Positions 17,592 to 26,685 of a DNA stretch of 64,000 nt are shown piece after piece (position 1 is the stretch's first letter; every line of letters begins with the position of its first letter). The stretch comes from Vibrio jasicida CAIM 1864 = LMG 25398 (lineage in GTDB: Bacteria > Pseudomonadota > Gammaproteobacteria > Enterobacterales > Vibrionaceae), in the NCBI RefSeq assembly GCF_000400365.1, contig NZ_BAOG01000071.1:1-64000 (forward strand), given 5' to 3'. A program made the position numbers and the translations under genes. The notes below the pieces were generated by a model. The model searched no databases and was not told the origin of the DNA. It saw only the letters and a program-made list of their open reading frames with translations.

Positions 17592-18512
17592 TTATTGGTG
17601 TTGAGCCAGAAACTCCTCAACCTCTTTGCGGGTTGGAATGGAGGTTTGCGCGCCAAAGCGAGTTACTGAGATCGCTGCTGCTGCGTGGGCAAACTTAATC
17701 GCTGATTCTAAAGGTAAGTCTTCCAATAAACCAGTGACTAATGCCCCATTAAACGTATCGCCCGCCGCAGTGGTATCTGTTACTTCTACGCGGAAGCCAG
17801 GAATGATTTCACCACGACCGTTTTGACTCAACCACACCCCTTTCGCACCCAGCGTGATCATGACGATTTCAATGCCTTTCGAATGCAGGATGTTCGCCGC
17901 TTCTTGTGCACTGTCATCGTCTGCTACCGTCACGCCTGTTAGCACTTCCGCTTCCGTTTCGTTTGGTGTAATCACATCTATGCAAGACAGTAATTCATCT
18001 GACAGCTCGCGAGCTGGTGCAGGGTTAAGAATCACGTTGGTCTTGGCATCTTTCGCGATTCGCGCTGCTTTCTCGATGCCGCACATTGGCGTTTCTAGTT
18101 GCATCAACAAGTAATCAGCCTGACGAATGCGCTCTAGATCGGGCTCAATCGCCTCTGCAGTCAGCTTTGCGTTGGCTTCTGCTGAGATACAAATGCTGTT
18201 CTCGCCACTGTCCGCCACTTGAATCATGGCAATGCCCGTTGGGCAGTTAGGCTGCATCTTCACACCAGTGATGTCGATGCCATCCATTTTGAAGTTCTCA
18301 CGAATATTGATGCCGAACGAATCATCACCCACACACGCAATAAAACCGATGTCTGCGTTTAATCGAGCTGCCGCAACAGCTTGGTTGGCACCTTTGCCAC
18401 CTGGGATAACTTGATAGTTGCGACCATGCAGCGTCTCGCCTGGGCGAGGGAAAGAAGGCACTTGAAGAACATGGTCAGCGTTTACACTACCTAACACCAC
18501 TAACTTATTCAT
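17592..18512 (-). CDS. rbsK: Ribokinase
   Basis: This 306-residue PfkB-family kinase shows the N-terminal signature GGKGANQAVAAA (38-49) and the C-terminal DTTAAGDTFNGALV with catalytic Asp252. It phosphorylates D-ribose to ribose-5-phosphate in the cytoplasm. GAGGA precedes the ATG. The 205-nt gap to rbsB holds a strong stem-loop, so rbsK may be expressed less than rbsDACB. The product feeds the pentose phosphate pathway. Confidence 0.94.
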   Translation of the reverse strand: MNKLVVLGSVNADHVLQVPSFPRPGETLHGRNYQVIPGGKGANQAVAAARLNADIGFIACVGDDSFGINIRENFKMDGIDITGVKMQPNCPTGIAMIQVADSGENSICISAEANAKLTAEAIEPDLERIRQADYLLMQLETPMCGIEKAARIAKDAKTNVILNPAPARELSDELLSCIDVITPNETEAEVLTGVTVADDDSAQEAANILHSKGIEIVMITLGAKGVWLSQNGRGEIIPGFRVEVTDTTAAGDTFNGALVTGLLEDLPLESAIKFAHAAAAISVTRFGAQTSIPTRKEVEEFLAQHQ

Positions 18513-18642
18513 ACGGTTATCCTCGGTTCTGATTGAACCCTTTATATTTGAACAGGAGTAATAGGTTTACGCTCTTTGAAAAAACGTAAGCGTATTACGA
18601 TTCAACTAGATTTAATTTTCTAACTTACCGCTTTCGTTGTTT

Positions 18643-18674
18643 GGAATGACCCAACACATTTATTGGGCCATTCC
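18643..18674 (-). other. Intercistronic stem-loop between rbsB and rbsK
   Basis: GGAATGACCCAA and TTGGGCCATTCC pair over 12 positions (one G-U) around an 8-nt loop. No T-run follows on the minus strand. Such stems commonly protect the 3' end of the upstream message and lower downstream expression. Confidence 0.6.
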
Positions 18675-18716
18675 GTTATCTTCAACAAAGAAGAATCACT
18701 GAGTCGAACGTTAAAC

Positions 18717-19595
18717 TTACTTAGTCACTACTTTAAGCGGAACAGGAATGTACTCCTCAACCTTCTCGCCTTTCAAGACTTTCGCTGCAGTTTCTACACC
18801 CAACGCACCGATAAGGTCTGGTTGTTGTGCGATAGTCGCTGCTAGCTTGCCACGGTTAACTGCTGCAATGCCATCATCAGTACCGTCGAAGCCAACGATC
18901 ATAACGTCTTTACCTGATGCCTGTACTGCGCGAAGCGCACCCAATGCCATCTCATCATTCTGAGCAAATACCGCTTGAACATCTGGGTTAGCTGCAAGCA
19001 AGTTTTCCATTACGTTCAGACCTTTAGTACGGTCAAAATCAGCAGGTTGGCTTGCTAGTAGCTCCATGTTGCTGCCCTTCACTGCTGTCATGAAGCCTTC
19101 ACCACGCTCACGCGCCGCAGACGTACCTGCAATACCTTCTAGTTGGATAACTTTCGCTTTCTCACCTACTTTTTCCATGATGTAGTGACCAGCCATTTCA
19201 CCACCAACTACGTTGTCAGATGCGATGTGACTCACTACATCACCACGGCTTGCACCACGGTCTAGTGTCAACACAGGGATCTTAGAACGGTTCGCCATAC
19301 GAATCGCGTTTGACACAGCGTCTGAATCTGTTGGGTTAATCAGAATCGCTTTTACGCCACGAATCGTTAGGTCTTCGATGTTTGATAGTTCTTTACTCGG
19401 GTCATTTTGCGAGTCCAGTACAATCAAGTCGTATCCCAGTTCTTTCGCTTTTGCTTCTGCACCGTCTTTCATCGTTACGAAGAACGGGTTATTCAGCGTA
19501 GAAACAACAATCGCCATCGTATCTTGAGCGTGTGCCGCTACCGATACGGTTGAAGAAAGAAGTGCAGCAGAGATAAGAGTTGCGAGTTTTTTCAT
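18717..19595 (-). CDS. rbsB: RbsB, periplasmic D-ribose binding protein
   Basis: The protein has 292 residues from the ATG at 19595, where AAAGGA is about 8 nt upstream and a classic signal peptide starts (MKKLATLISAALLSSTVSVAAHA, cut near 23). An in-frame start 33 nt earlier would add non-signal sequence. The mature part begins DTMAIVVSTLNNPFFVTMKDGA. The sugar-binding protein 1 domain carries DSQNDPSKELSNIEDL, LTLDRGASRGDVVSHIASDN and VFAQNDEMALGALRA. It delivers ribose to RbsAC. Confidence 0.94.
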   Translation of the reverse strand: MKKLATLISAALLSSTVSVAAHAQDTMAIVVSTLNNPFFVTMKDGAEAKAKELGYDLIVLDSQNDPSKELSNIEDLTIRGVKAILINPTDSDAVSNAIRMANRSKIPVLTLDRGASRGDVVSHIASDNVVGGEMAGHYIMEKVGEKAKVIQLEGIAGTSAARERGEGFMTAVKGSNMELLASQPADFDRTKGLNVMENLLAANPDVQAVFAQNDEMALGALRAVQASGKDVMIVGFDGTDDGIAAVNRGKLAATIAQQPDLIGALGVETAAKVLKGEKVEEYIPVPLKVVTK

Positions 19596-19618
19596 CGTTC
19601 TAGTCCTTTGTGTAGGGT

Positions 19619-19642
19619 GAGCCAGCACACGTCCTCTGGCTC
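19619..19642 (-). other. Short stem-loop between rbsC and rbsB
   Basis: GAGCCAG and CTGGCTC form a perfect 7-bp stem with a 10-nt loop in the rbsC-rbsB gap. There is no T-run. It may be an RNA-processing or stability element. Confidence 0.35.
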
Positions 19643-19687
19643 GATTTGTATTCAGGATTTAGTGGGGCTCTTTATTTTAAATATCAA

Positions 19688-20671
19688 TTACTTGTTTTTA
19701 TTGTCTACCAGTACTGCTAGCAAGATAACCACTGCTTTCGCAATCATTTGATAGTAAGAAGAAACATCGAGTAGGTTCAGCGCGTTGTTTAGGAAGCCGA
19801 TGATCAGAGCACCAATCAAGGTCCCCATGATGCGACCTTTACCACCCATCAAGCTGGTGCCGCCAAGAACAACCGCTGCGATAGCGTCTAGCTCGTAACC
19901 CATACCCGCTGTTGGCTGCGCCGAAGACAAGCGAGACGTCACGATGATACCAGCAAGCGCTGCCAACATACCGCAGATGGCGTATACACCAATTTTCACA
20001 CGGTCAACGTTGATACCAGAAAGGCGCGTTGCTGATTCGTTGCCACCAAGTGCGTACACATAGCGACCAAAGCGAGTATGGTTCAGTAGGTACCAAATCG
20101 CAGCAAAGACAATTACCATCAACCAAACAGGAACTGGGATACCAAGTGCGTAGCCTGTACCGAACCATGCAAATGCGTCTGCGGTATCAGTAAAGCCCGT
20201 AGAGATAGGACGACCGTCTGTATAAACCATAGTTACACCGCGTAATAACGTCATGGTAACCAGTGTTGCGATAAAGGCTTGAACCTTACCTTTAGCAATG
20301 ATGATACCGCTGATCGCACCCAGTGCCGCACCAGCAAACAATGCCGTCGGAACCGCAATAAGCACTGGCACTTCTAACGCAATCATGCTCGCGGCAAACG
20401 CACCACACAGCGCGAGTACAGAACCAACACTTAAGTCTATGCCTGCGGTAAGAATAACCAACGTCATGCCTACCGCGATGATCGCATTGACTGAGGTTTG
20501 ACGAAGAATATTAAGAATGTTGTCTACCGTAAAAAAGTTCGGGTTCAAGAATGACACAACAACAATCAAGAAAATCAGTGCAATCAGTGACTTTTGCTCA
20601 ATCAGCCATTCTTTGGTGAACAACTTTTTGCTGTTCGCTTCGGTTGGTTTGCCCATGGTCTTAGTACTCAT
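19688..20671 (-). CDS. rbsC: RbsC, ribose ABC transporter permease
   Basis: This 327-residue inner-membrane protein of the BPD_transp_2 family has about ten helices, including NAIIAVGMTLVILTAGIDLSVGS (about 60-82), the coupling segment GGNESATRLSGINVDRVK and the C-terminal GGTSLMGGKGRIMGTLIGAL. The start overlaps the rbsA stop by 4 nt (ATGA-type coupling). It forms the ribose channel with RbsA as ATPase. Confidence 0.94.
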   Translation of the reverse strand: MSTKTMGKPTEANSKKLFTKEWLIEQKSLIALIFLIVVVSFLNPNFFTVDNILNILRQTSVNAIIAVGMTLVILTAGIDLSVGSVLALCGAFAASMIALEVPVLIAVPTALFAGAALGAISGIIIAKGKVQAFIATLVTMTLLRGVTMVYTDGRPISTGFTDTADAFAWFGTGYALGIPVPVWLMVIVFAAIWYLLNHTRFGRYVYALGGNESATRLSGINVDRVKIGVYAICGMLAALAGIIVTSRLSSAQPTAGMGYELDAIAAVVLGGTSLMGGKGRIMGTLIGALIIGFLNNALNLLDVSSYYQMIAKAVVILLAVLVDNKNK

Positions 20672-22173
20672 GCTGCTTCCTCATTGATCTTTCTGCCTAC
20701 GGCACAAGCGAGTAGTGTTTCTTGGTCGGCGTCTTTCGCATCGAATTCGCCAGTAATACGACCTTCGTGCATCACCATGATGCGGTCACTCATGCCCAGC
20801 ACTTCAGGCATCTCAGAAGAAACCAAGATGATGCTCATGCCTTCGGCTTTAAATTTGTTGATTAGCTGATAGATTTCTTTCTTCGCACCCACGTCGACAC
20901 CACGAGTTGGCTCATCCAGAATCAGAACTTTAGGTTTGGTCATTAACCCTTTTGCGATTGCCACTTTCTGCTGATTACCACCAGAAAGGTTACCAATGAT
21001 TTGGTCTCGGGTTGGCGTTTTGATGTTGAATAGTTTGATAAAGTCTTCTACCGCCACGACTTCTTCGCCATGTTGGATTTGGAAGCCTTTGGTGAGTTTA
21101 TCCAGTGCACACAGAGACATGTTCTCCTTCACGGATAACTCCAGCACCAAGCCATCGCCTTTACGGTCTTCAGAGATGTAAGCAATGCCATTCGCCAAGC
21201 CGTCTTGCGGGCTAACTGGGTTAATGGTTTTGTTGTCTAAGTTGATGACACCACGCTCACTCGGTAGCGCACCGTAAATGACCTTCATCAGTTCAGTACG
21301 CCCCGCCCCCATCAAGCCTGATACGCCAAGGATTTCACCACGTTGAAGCGTGAAGTTAATGTCGTGAACACCCGAGCCCGTCAAACCAATCACTTCAAGA
21401 CAAACATCACCATGCGTCACATCGATACGTGGATATTGTTCTTCCAACTTACGACCAACCATCATTTCGATGAGTCCATCTTCGTTGGTGTCTTTAACTT
21501 GGCATTCGCCGATGAACTTACCGTCACGTAACACAGTAATGTCATCACAAATTTCGAAGATTTCTTTCAGACGGTGTGAGATGTAAACGATGCCGCAGCC
21601 TTGGTCGCGAAGTTCGTTAATCACTTTAAACAGCGATTCCGTCTCTTTGTCGGTTAACGCATCCGTTGGTTCATCCATGATGATGACTTTGGATTCGAAA
21701 GACAGCGCTTTCGCAATCTCCACCATTTGTTGCTCACCAAGGCTCAAATCACCAAGCAGCGTTTTCGATGAGTGCTTTACGTTAAGGCGTTGAAGCAACT
21801 TGTCTGCTTCTTCATACATTTTGCCCCACTGAATACGCCCCATCGTGCCGGTAAACTCACGACCTAGATAGATGTTTTCGGCAATCGTTAGCTCCGGGAT
21901 CAAGTTCAATTCTTGGTGAATGATACTGATGCCGGCTTCTTGCGAGTCTCTTGGACCTTTAAACGCCGCTGGCTTACTTTGATATTGAATGCTTCCTGCA
22001 TCCATATGGTAAATACCGGTGAGTACTTTCATCAAAGTTGACTTGCCAGCTCCGTTCTCGCCCATCAACGCCATCACTCGACCTGGGTATACATTAAGGC
22101 TGGCTTTATCCAACGCCTTAACGCCCGGGAAGGCTTTCTCGATGTCGCTCAGTTGTAGAATGGCTTGAGTCAT
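20668..22173 (-). CDS. rbsA: RbsA, ribose ABC transporter ATPase (two fused ABC domains)
   Basis: This 501-residue protein has a first domain with Walker A GENGAGKS (38-45), signature LSLGEQQ and Walker B IIMDEPTDAL. The second domain has the degenerate Walker A GLMGAGRTE usual in this family, signature LSGGNQQKVAIAKGL and LILDEPTRGVDVGAKKEIY. It powers import of ribose. It is 24 nt downstream of rbsD. Confidence 0.94.
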   Translation of the reverse strand: MTQAILQLSDIEKAFPGVKALDKASLNVYPGRVMALMGENGAGKSTLMKVLTGIYHMDAGSIQYQSKPAAFKGPRDSQEAGISIIHQELNLIPELTIAENIYLGREFTGTMGRIQWGKMYEEADKLLQRLNVKHSSKTLLGDLSLGEQQMVEIAKALSFESKVIIMDEPTDALTDKETESLFKVINELRDQGCGIVYISHRLKEIFEICDDITVLRDGKFIGECQVKDTNEDGLIEMMVGRKLEEQYPRIDVTHGDVCLEVIGLTGSGVHDINFTLQRGEILGVSGLMGAGRTELMKVIYGALPSERGVINLDNKTINPVSPQDGLANGIAYISEDRKGDGLVLELSVKENMSLCALDKLTKGFQIQHGEEVVAVEDFIKLFNIKTPTRDQIIGNLSGGNQQKVAIAKGLMTKPKVLILDEPTRGVDVGAKKEIYQLINKFKAEGMSIILVSSEMPEVLGMSDRIMVMHEGRITGEFDAKDADQETLLACAVGRKINEEAA

Positions 22174-22197
22174 AATTTGTCCTCAATTAGTTCTGGC

Positions 22198-22617
22198 TTA
22201 AAACACCACGCCGGCTTGGAAAATCACGTTCGCGTAAGGTGTGCACTCGCCTGTTCTCACAACAGCACGGCTTTGTTCTGTACGAGCTTTAAAGTCTTCA
22301 TGCGATACGTAGTTAATCGCGATTTGTTTACCAGTTAGCTCACTTTCTTTCGTCAACTCAGTAACAAGTGCATCATGGTGAACTGGGCTAACTTTTGCGA
22401 ATTCTTCAGCAATGATGACCCCCTCAATTTGGGACTCAGATAAGATCACTCGGACGGTATCTAGAAAGCCAGGAACTCCGTGCGTCAACGCTAAATCAAT
22501 ACGTTGTACATGATCAGGAATTGGCAAGCCCGCGTCACAAATGGTGATTTCGTCGGTATGACCAAGCGTCGCCACCAAGTAAGAAATTTCTGAGTTAATT
22601 AGGGTACTTTTTTTCAT
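22198..22617 (-). CDS. rbsD: RbsD, D-ribose pyranase
   Basis: This 139-residue protein has the catalytic His20 and Asp28 of the RbsD family (MKKSTLINSEISYLVATLGH; CDAGLPIP) and the C-terminal ANVIFQAGVVF. It interconverts beta-pyranose and beta-furanose ribose so that ribokinase gets its substrate. As the first gene of the operon it lies 78 nt from the nearer RbsR operator. Confidence 0.94.
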   Translation of the reverse strand: MKKSTLINSEISYLVATLGHTDEITICDAGLPIPDHVQRIDLALTHGVPGFLDTVRVILSESQIEGVIIAEEFAKVSPVHHDALVTELTKESELTGKQIAINYVSHEDFKARTEQSRAVVRTGECTPYANVIFQAGVVF

Positions 22618-22694
22618 CTCATCGACCTTTCGGTTACACGTTCATACAACTGTGAGTGTCTCTCTTGGACTAAATTCGATATTGACAAAACACT

Positions 22695-22712
22695 CATCGA
22701 AACGTTTCGATG
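22695..22712. promoter_or_regulatory. RbsR operator 1
   Basis: CATCGAAACGTTTCGATG is a perfect 18-bp palindrome with the central CG typical of LacI/PurR/RbsR-type operators. It lies 78 nt upstream of rbsD. Confidence 0.85.
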
Positions 22713-22824
22713 CAATAATAAAACGCCAAGAAGAATTGACCAGTCACAGATCGATAAGGTGTGAGAATGATCCGTAATTGAGTGCTAACTGATTACGAAA
22801 AAGATATTGCGGTCACACTTCCCT

Positions 22825-22840
22825 ATCGAAACGTTTCGAT
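22825..22840. promoter_or_regulatory. RbsR operator 2
   Basis: ATCGAAACGTTTCGAT is a perfect 16-bp palindrome identical in core to operator 1. Its centre is 129 bp away from that of operator 1 and 301 bp upstream of the GGDEF-EAL start codon. It could act by looping on rbs or on the divergent gene. Confidence 0.8.
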
Positions 22841-23133
22841 GACTTATGAAAATATGAGAAAAGTCATTGAACTGTTAATTCCGAGAGCAAACTCATTCAC
22901 AACAAAAATGTGTTGAGTCAGTTTGAAATAACGAAAATATGTCTAAAGTTTGAGACTTATTCTGGTCAATCTCGTAAAAAAGCGCACACAGCATCACAAA
23001 TATACGAAGGTCGTCTGACTTTAGAAAACCACCCACTTACAATTTGAAAAACACAGAAATACTATCGTCATCCGTTCGGAACCTTTAAGTAGGGAACGTT
23101 TGTAGGGACACAAACGGAAGTTGAAGAACCATA

Positions 23134-25470
23134 ATGAAACTAAGCAATAGAGTTGTTTTGCTTGTCGCGCCAGTCATTCTTATTAGCGCGTTGGTGTCGA
23201 GTTACATCATATATAGCATTCAAAAAGTCACACTGATTAAGCGAGAAGACAGCTACATTCAGCTGCAAATGGAAAAGCTCGCGGGGCAATTTCGTCAGGC
23301 CAACATATTCCTCAATAGCTACGCCTACACATTAAGCAAAAGCGAAGTTTTACAAGACTACTTCGTCAATCATGACAATCCGTATCGTGAGCGACAGCTA
23401 TTCAACCGTCTCGATGAAACCGTTGATGTATTAAGCCATGGCTACAGTGGCGATGCGAATATGGCGATCCTCGATGGCAATCAAGAACTGCTTTATTACA
23501 CTGAGAACCAATTCTATGAATCCAGTGGTCGCTTTGACCCCAAGATCCTTGAATACGTAGAAACGAGTTACGCGCAGCATGGCGAGGTTAGCCACACTGG
23601 CTTTATCTATAACTCCAGCGGCCAGAGCATTCTGCTTCAATACGAACTGTTTGATCAACGAACGGGCGAACACCCACCAAGCTTTGACCCACAAAATGCT
23701 TTCTTCGTTGTGGTTTCAGTCTCTCTAGAAGCATTCAATAACATCAAGCACGAGATTGAGTTCGATACCCATAGCGTCATCACCTTTTCTAACAAACCGA
23801 TTATTCTGGATATCCCACTCGCACAAACCATCGAACTGCTACCCCATTTTTATGCGGTGCTCTCTCCTGCAGAGTACTTAATGTGGAACAAAGTCGATAA
23901 AGTATGGCTAGAACTGGCGCTATCATTTGGCATTGCGTCTTTCTGTACAATCACTCTGATTGTACTGATTCTCTACCGATACGTCCTAAGTCCTGTTTCT
24001 CGACTCGATAGACAGTTACGCGAAATTGAGTCAAACAAACGCAAAAATATTGAGAAGCTGAATACAGATGACGAAATAGGACGTTTGTCATCCCGCTTCT
24101 TCGATATGTATGAAGAGCTAAACAATATCTATCACAAAACAAAACGATTAGCAGAAACCGATCACCTGACTCAGTTAGCAAACCGTCACCGTTTTCACGA
24201 ATTAGCGACCCGCGAACTGGCGGAACCATCAGAACAATTGTGGGTGATTTATATCGACCTTGATAACTTCAAATACGTAAATGACAAATACGGCCATGAG
24301 TTAGGCGATAAACTGCTACAAGTATTTTCCAAACACATCAAGAAAGTCTGTCAAAAGTTCACTCAACAGTACAATAGCCCATGCTTTGGAGCTCGCTTGT
24401 CTGGGGACGAATTTGCGATTCTCCTTAGTGCAAACCACAAAGACAGTAACATCCCAGATTTGTTTGCAACCGAACTACTCAAACCCATCCACAATTTGAG
24501 TCATTCATCCACAAACTCATTTCCTGTCACCTCAAGTGTTGGTATCGCCCAATACCCAAGAGATGGTGCCGATGTCGCTAAATTGCTTTCTAGTGCAGAT
24601 GCCGCGATGTACCAAGCAAAGCGCGCAGGTAAAAATCAGTATGCGTACTATTCTGCCGCTCTGAATATTGAAGCGCAGCGTCGCAGCCAAATTGAGCGTG
24701 CACTGCGTAAAAACAACGTTGAAGACGAGTTCCATTTAGTCTTCCAACCTTACATGAACAGCAATGCTAACGAAATTGAAGGCTTAGAAGTTTTACTACG
24801 TTGGGAGGCGGAAGGCATTGGTTCAATACCGCCAAAAGAGTTTATTCCGATAGCAGAACAGACCGGATTATTTGAGAAAATTGACCGTTGGGTCTTCGCA
24901 AACGCGATGGAAGAATACCACCAGCTTAAGAGCATTTTTGGTAAAGACATCATTCTATCCATCAACTTGTCGTCTGCCGAACTCAATTCGCTCTCTATGG
25001 CAGAGTTTATTCACGATAAAGCGAAACTAAATGGCGTGCCAGCACATTGCATTGAGTTGGAAATTACCGAAACCTTCGCTGCGGACCAACAAGGTACTGC
25101 CCTACTCGACGAGTTGGCAAAACTGGGATACAAACTCGCGATCGACGACTTCGGTTCGGGCTACACATCACTGACACAATTGGTGCAATACCCAGTGCAA
25201 AAGATCAAGTTTGACCGAGAGTTTCTTTTAACATTAATGAACACCGATAATGGACATGTCATCAAGCCAATCATTGAGCTCTGCCATGCACAGAATAAAA
25301 AAGTCACCGCAGAAGGCATCGAACACAACGTCATGCACGAATGGCTTTCATCTTATCGGTGCGACTTTATGCAAGGCTACCTGTTCGGTAAACCAATGGA
25401 TAAAGAGCAGTTAAATCTCTGGTGGAAATCCGCCAATGACCAGCCATTTTCTCAATCAGATATCGCGTAG
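23134..25470 (+). CDS. Membrane GGDEF-EAL protein with periplasmic sensor
   Basis: This 778-residue protein has a TM helix at about 7-29, a periplasmic Cache-like sensor (about 30-255), a second TM (about 259-282), HAMP (RYVLSPVSRLDRQL...DDEIGRLSSRF), GGDEF (about 345-510) and EAL (about 525-770). The cyclase motif is SGDEF (423-427), a usually tolerated variant. The EAL motif is EVL (552-554). The other phosphodiesterase residues are intact: NLSS, EITETF, DDFGSGY (671-677), IKFDREF and TAEGIE. It may make, degrade or sense c-di-GMP. It is divergent from the ribose operon and followed by a strong terminator. Confidence 0.88.
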   Translation: MKLSNRVVLLVAPVILISALVSSYIIYSIQKVTLIKREDSYIQLQMEKLAGQFRQANIFLNSYAYTLSKSEVLQDYFVNHDNPYRERQLFNRLDETVDVLSHGYSGDANMAILDGNQELLYYTENQFYESSGRFDPKILEYVETSYAQHGEVSHTGFIYNSSGQSILLQYELFDQRTGEHPPSFDPQNAFFVVVSVSLEAFNNIKHEIEFDTHSVITFSNKPIILDIPLAQTIELLPHFYAVLSPAEYLMWNKVDKVWLELALSFGIASFCTITLIVLILYRYVLSPVSRLDRQLREIESNKRKNIEKLNTDDEIGRLSSRFFDMYEELNNIYHKTKRLAETDHLTQLANRHRFHELATRELAEPSEQLWVIYIDLDNFKYVNDKYGHELGDKLLQVFSKHIKKVCQKFTQQYNSPCFGARLSGDEFAILLSANHKDSNIPDLFATELLKPIHNLSHSSTNSFPVTSSVGIAQYPRDGADVAKLLSSADAAMYQAKRAGKNQYAYYSAALNIEAQRRSQIERALRKNNVEDEFHLVFQPYMNSNANEIEGLEVLLRWEAEGIGSIPPKEFIPIAEQTGLFEKIDRWVFANAMEEYHQLKSIFGKDIILSINLSSAELNSLSMAEFIHDKAKLNGVPAHCIELEITETFAADQQGTALLDELAKLGYKLAIDDFGSGYTSLTQLVQYPVQKIKFDREFLLTLMNTDNGHVIKPIIELCHAQNKKVTAEGIEHNVMHEWLSSYRCDFMQGYLFGKPMDKEQLNLWWKSANDQPFSQSDIA

Positions 25471-25517
25471 TCGAATGAGTACTCCATAAGCCAACATGAC
25501 GACGTGCAAAACTCAAC

Positions 25518-25548
25518 AAAAAAGCAGCACATCAAGTGCTGCTTTTTT
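25518..25548. terminator. Bidirectional terminator between GGDEF-EAL gene and nucleosidase gene
   Basis: AAAAAGCAGCAC and AGTGCTGCTTTTTT form a strong stem with A- and T-runs on either side, serving the two convergent genes. Confidence 0.88.
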
Positions 25549-25572
25549 AGTTTTTAGATAAGAAGTAGAACA

Positions 25573-26328
25573 CTACATTCGCTTAAGCATGTTTAGCGTA
25601 ATGTTGGCAGAATTATCCGCAGTTGCCTTTTTAAGATCCGAGTAGACAACATCTGCCGAACCATCCGCTTTGTCTGAAATCGTACGGATAACGACGTAAG
25701 GTACTTTGAACGCATCTGCTACTTGGCCTAACGCTGCGCCTTCCATTTCCACAGCCATGGCGTTGTATTCTTGGTAGATACCCGTCACTTTCACTTTGCT
25801 TGCAATGAACTGGTCACCAGATGCGATAACGCCACGGTAAACACTCTCTTTGCCAAGCGTATCAACGGCTGCATCAAATGCGTATTTTTGCAGTGTTTTA
25901 TCTGCGTAAAAGTAACGCTCTTCGTAATCAGGCAGTAGACCTTTCGGCATATTGAATGCGGTTAGATCGACATCATGCTGAACCAAACGCGTAGAGACCA
26001 CGACATCTAACGGGTCCAATTTAGGGTCGCTAGCACCAGCAATGCCCGTGAAGATCAGTTGGTCAACGCCGAAAGACTCAATCAGAAGTGTGGTAGTCAT
26101 TGCTGCATTGACCTTACCTACGCCAGATTTCGTCACGACAACGGTTTTGCCCTCTAACTCTCCCGTGTAAAAGCGATGGCTACCAATTTTCTTTACTTGT
26201 TGGTTTTGGATTTTTGGCAATAGCGCTTCAACTTCGACATCCATCGCACCGACAATACCGATGGTCGAACCTGCAACGGAAGGAAGTGAGTACGCAGCAA
26301 GCATTAGAGCAAGAGATTTCTTCAACAT
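25573..26328 (-). CDS. Exported MTA/SAH nucleosidase-like protein
   Basis: The protein has 251 residues from the ATG at 26328 (AGGA 6 nt upstream). The longer frame to 26421 lacks an SD. Residues 1-19 form a signal peptide (MLKKSLALMLAAYSLPSVAG). The rest is a complete MTAN fold with catalytic residues matching E. coli MtnN: Glu32 (GIVGAMDVE), Glu194-Met195-Glu196 (AVEMEG) and Asp219 (TISDKAD), plus SGDQF. It should hydrolyse methylthioadenosine, S-adenosylhomocysteine or 5'-deoxyadenosine, but in the periplasm, unlike the normal cytosolic Pfs. A surface MTAN (Bgp) is known in Borrelia. Substrate and purpose here are open. Confidence 0.82.
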   Translation of the reverse strand: MLKKSLALMLAAYSLPSVAGSTIGIVGAMDVEVEALLPKIQNQQVKKIGSHRFYTGELEGKTVVVTKSGVGKVNAAMTTTLLIESFGVDQLIFTGIAGASDPKLDPLDVVVSTRLVQHDVDLTAFNMPKGLLPDYEERYFYADKTLQKYAFDAAVDTLGKESVYRGVIASGDQFIASKVKVTGIYQEYNAMAVEMEGAALGQVADAFKVPYVVIRTISDKADGSADVVYSDLKKATADNSANITLNMLKRM

Positions 26329-26464
26329 GGGAATCCTGAAATGTAATACGCGCCACCAAAATGTGACGCGACGCAAATTATACAATACATTCCCAAGGTG
26401 GCAATCGTTTGCATCAATCAACTAATACTGGTTGATTAAGAAATTCTCAATTAATGAGAACGAC

Positions 26465-26638
26465 TTAGCCATTTTTACTTTTTAAAGGAGAAACAACTCG
26501 ATCTTTAACCCGAATCGTCGGCATAAAATAATCGCAAGCTGCACGGTTCGCATCCGTTGGATGACCCCAAGCACCGCAAACATCAGCACTGCTCTTCTGT
26601 CTCGTAAACTGGCGACATTGTCCGCATCGATAATTCAT
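26465..26638 (-). CDS. 57-residue cysteine-rich small protein (unknown)
   Basis: This frame starts MNYRCGQCRQFTRQKSSADV and has cysteines at 5, 8, 21 and 35, a CxxC...C...C pattern that could bind zinc or Fe-S. AGGGA lies about 8 nt upstream of the ATG. It lies alone on the minus strand between the racemase and nucleosidase genes, in the same direction. I do not recognise the family. The SD and Cys pattern support coding. Confidence 0.6.
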   Translation of the reverse strand: MNYRCGQCRQFTRQKSSADVCGAWGHPTDANRAACDYFMPTIRVKDRVVSPLKSKNG

Positions 26639-26685
26639 AACTCTTCCCTGAGCAATTTAATCCTGTCGATCAATTCTGTAGAAAA

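Larger units (their letters stand above)
22618..23133. other. Divergent regulatory region, rbs operon / GGDEF-EAL gene
   Basis: This 516-nt region holds the rbsD promoter and two RbsR-type palindromes. It also contains the leader of the GGDEF-EAL gene, including a near-direct repeat GGAACG/GGGAACG and GGGACACAAACGG at about 23077-23119. There is no coding frame of note. Confidence 0.6.
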
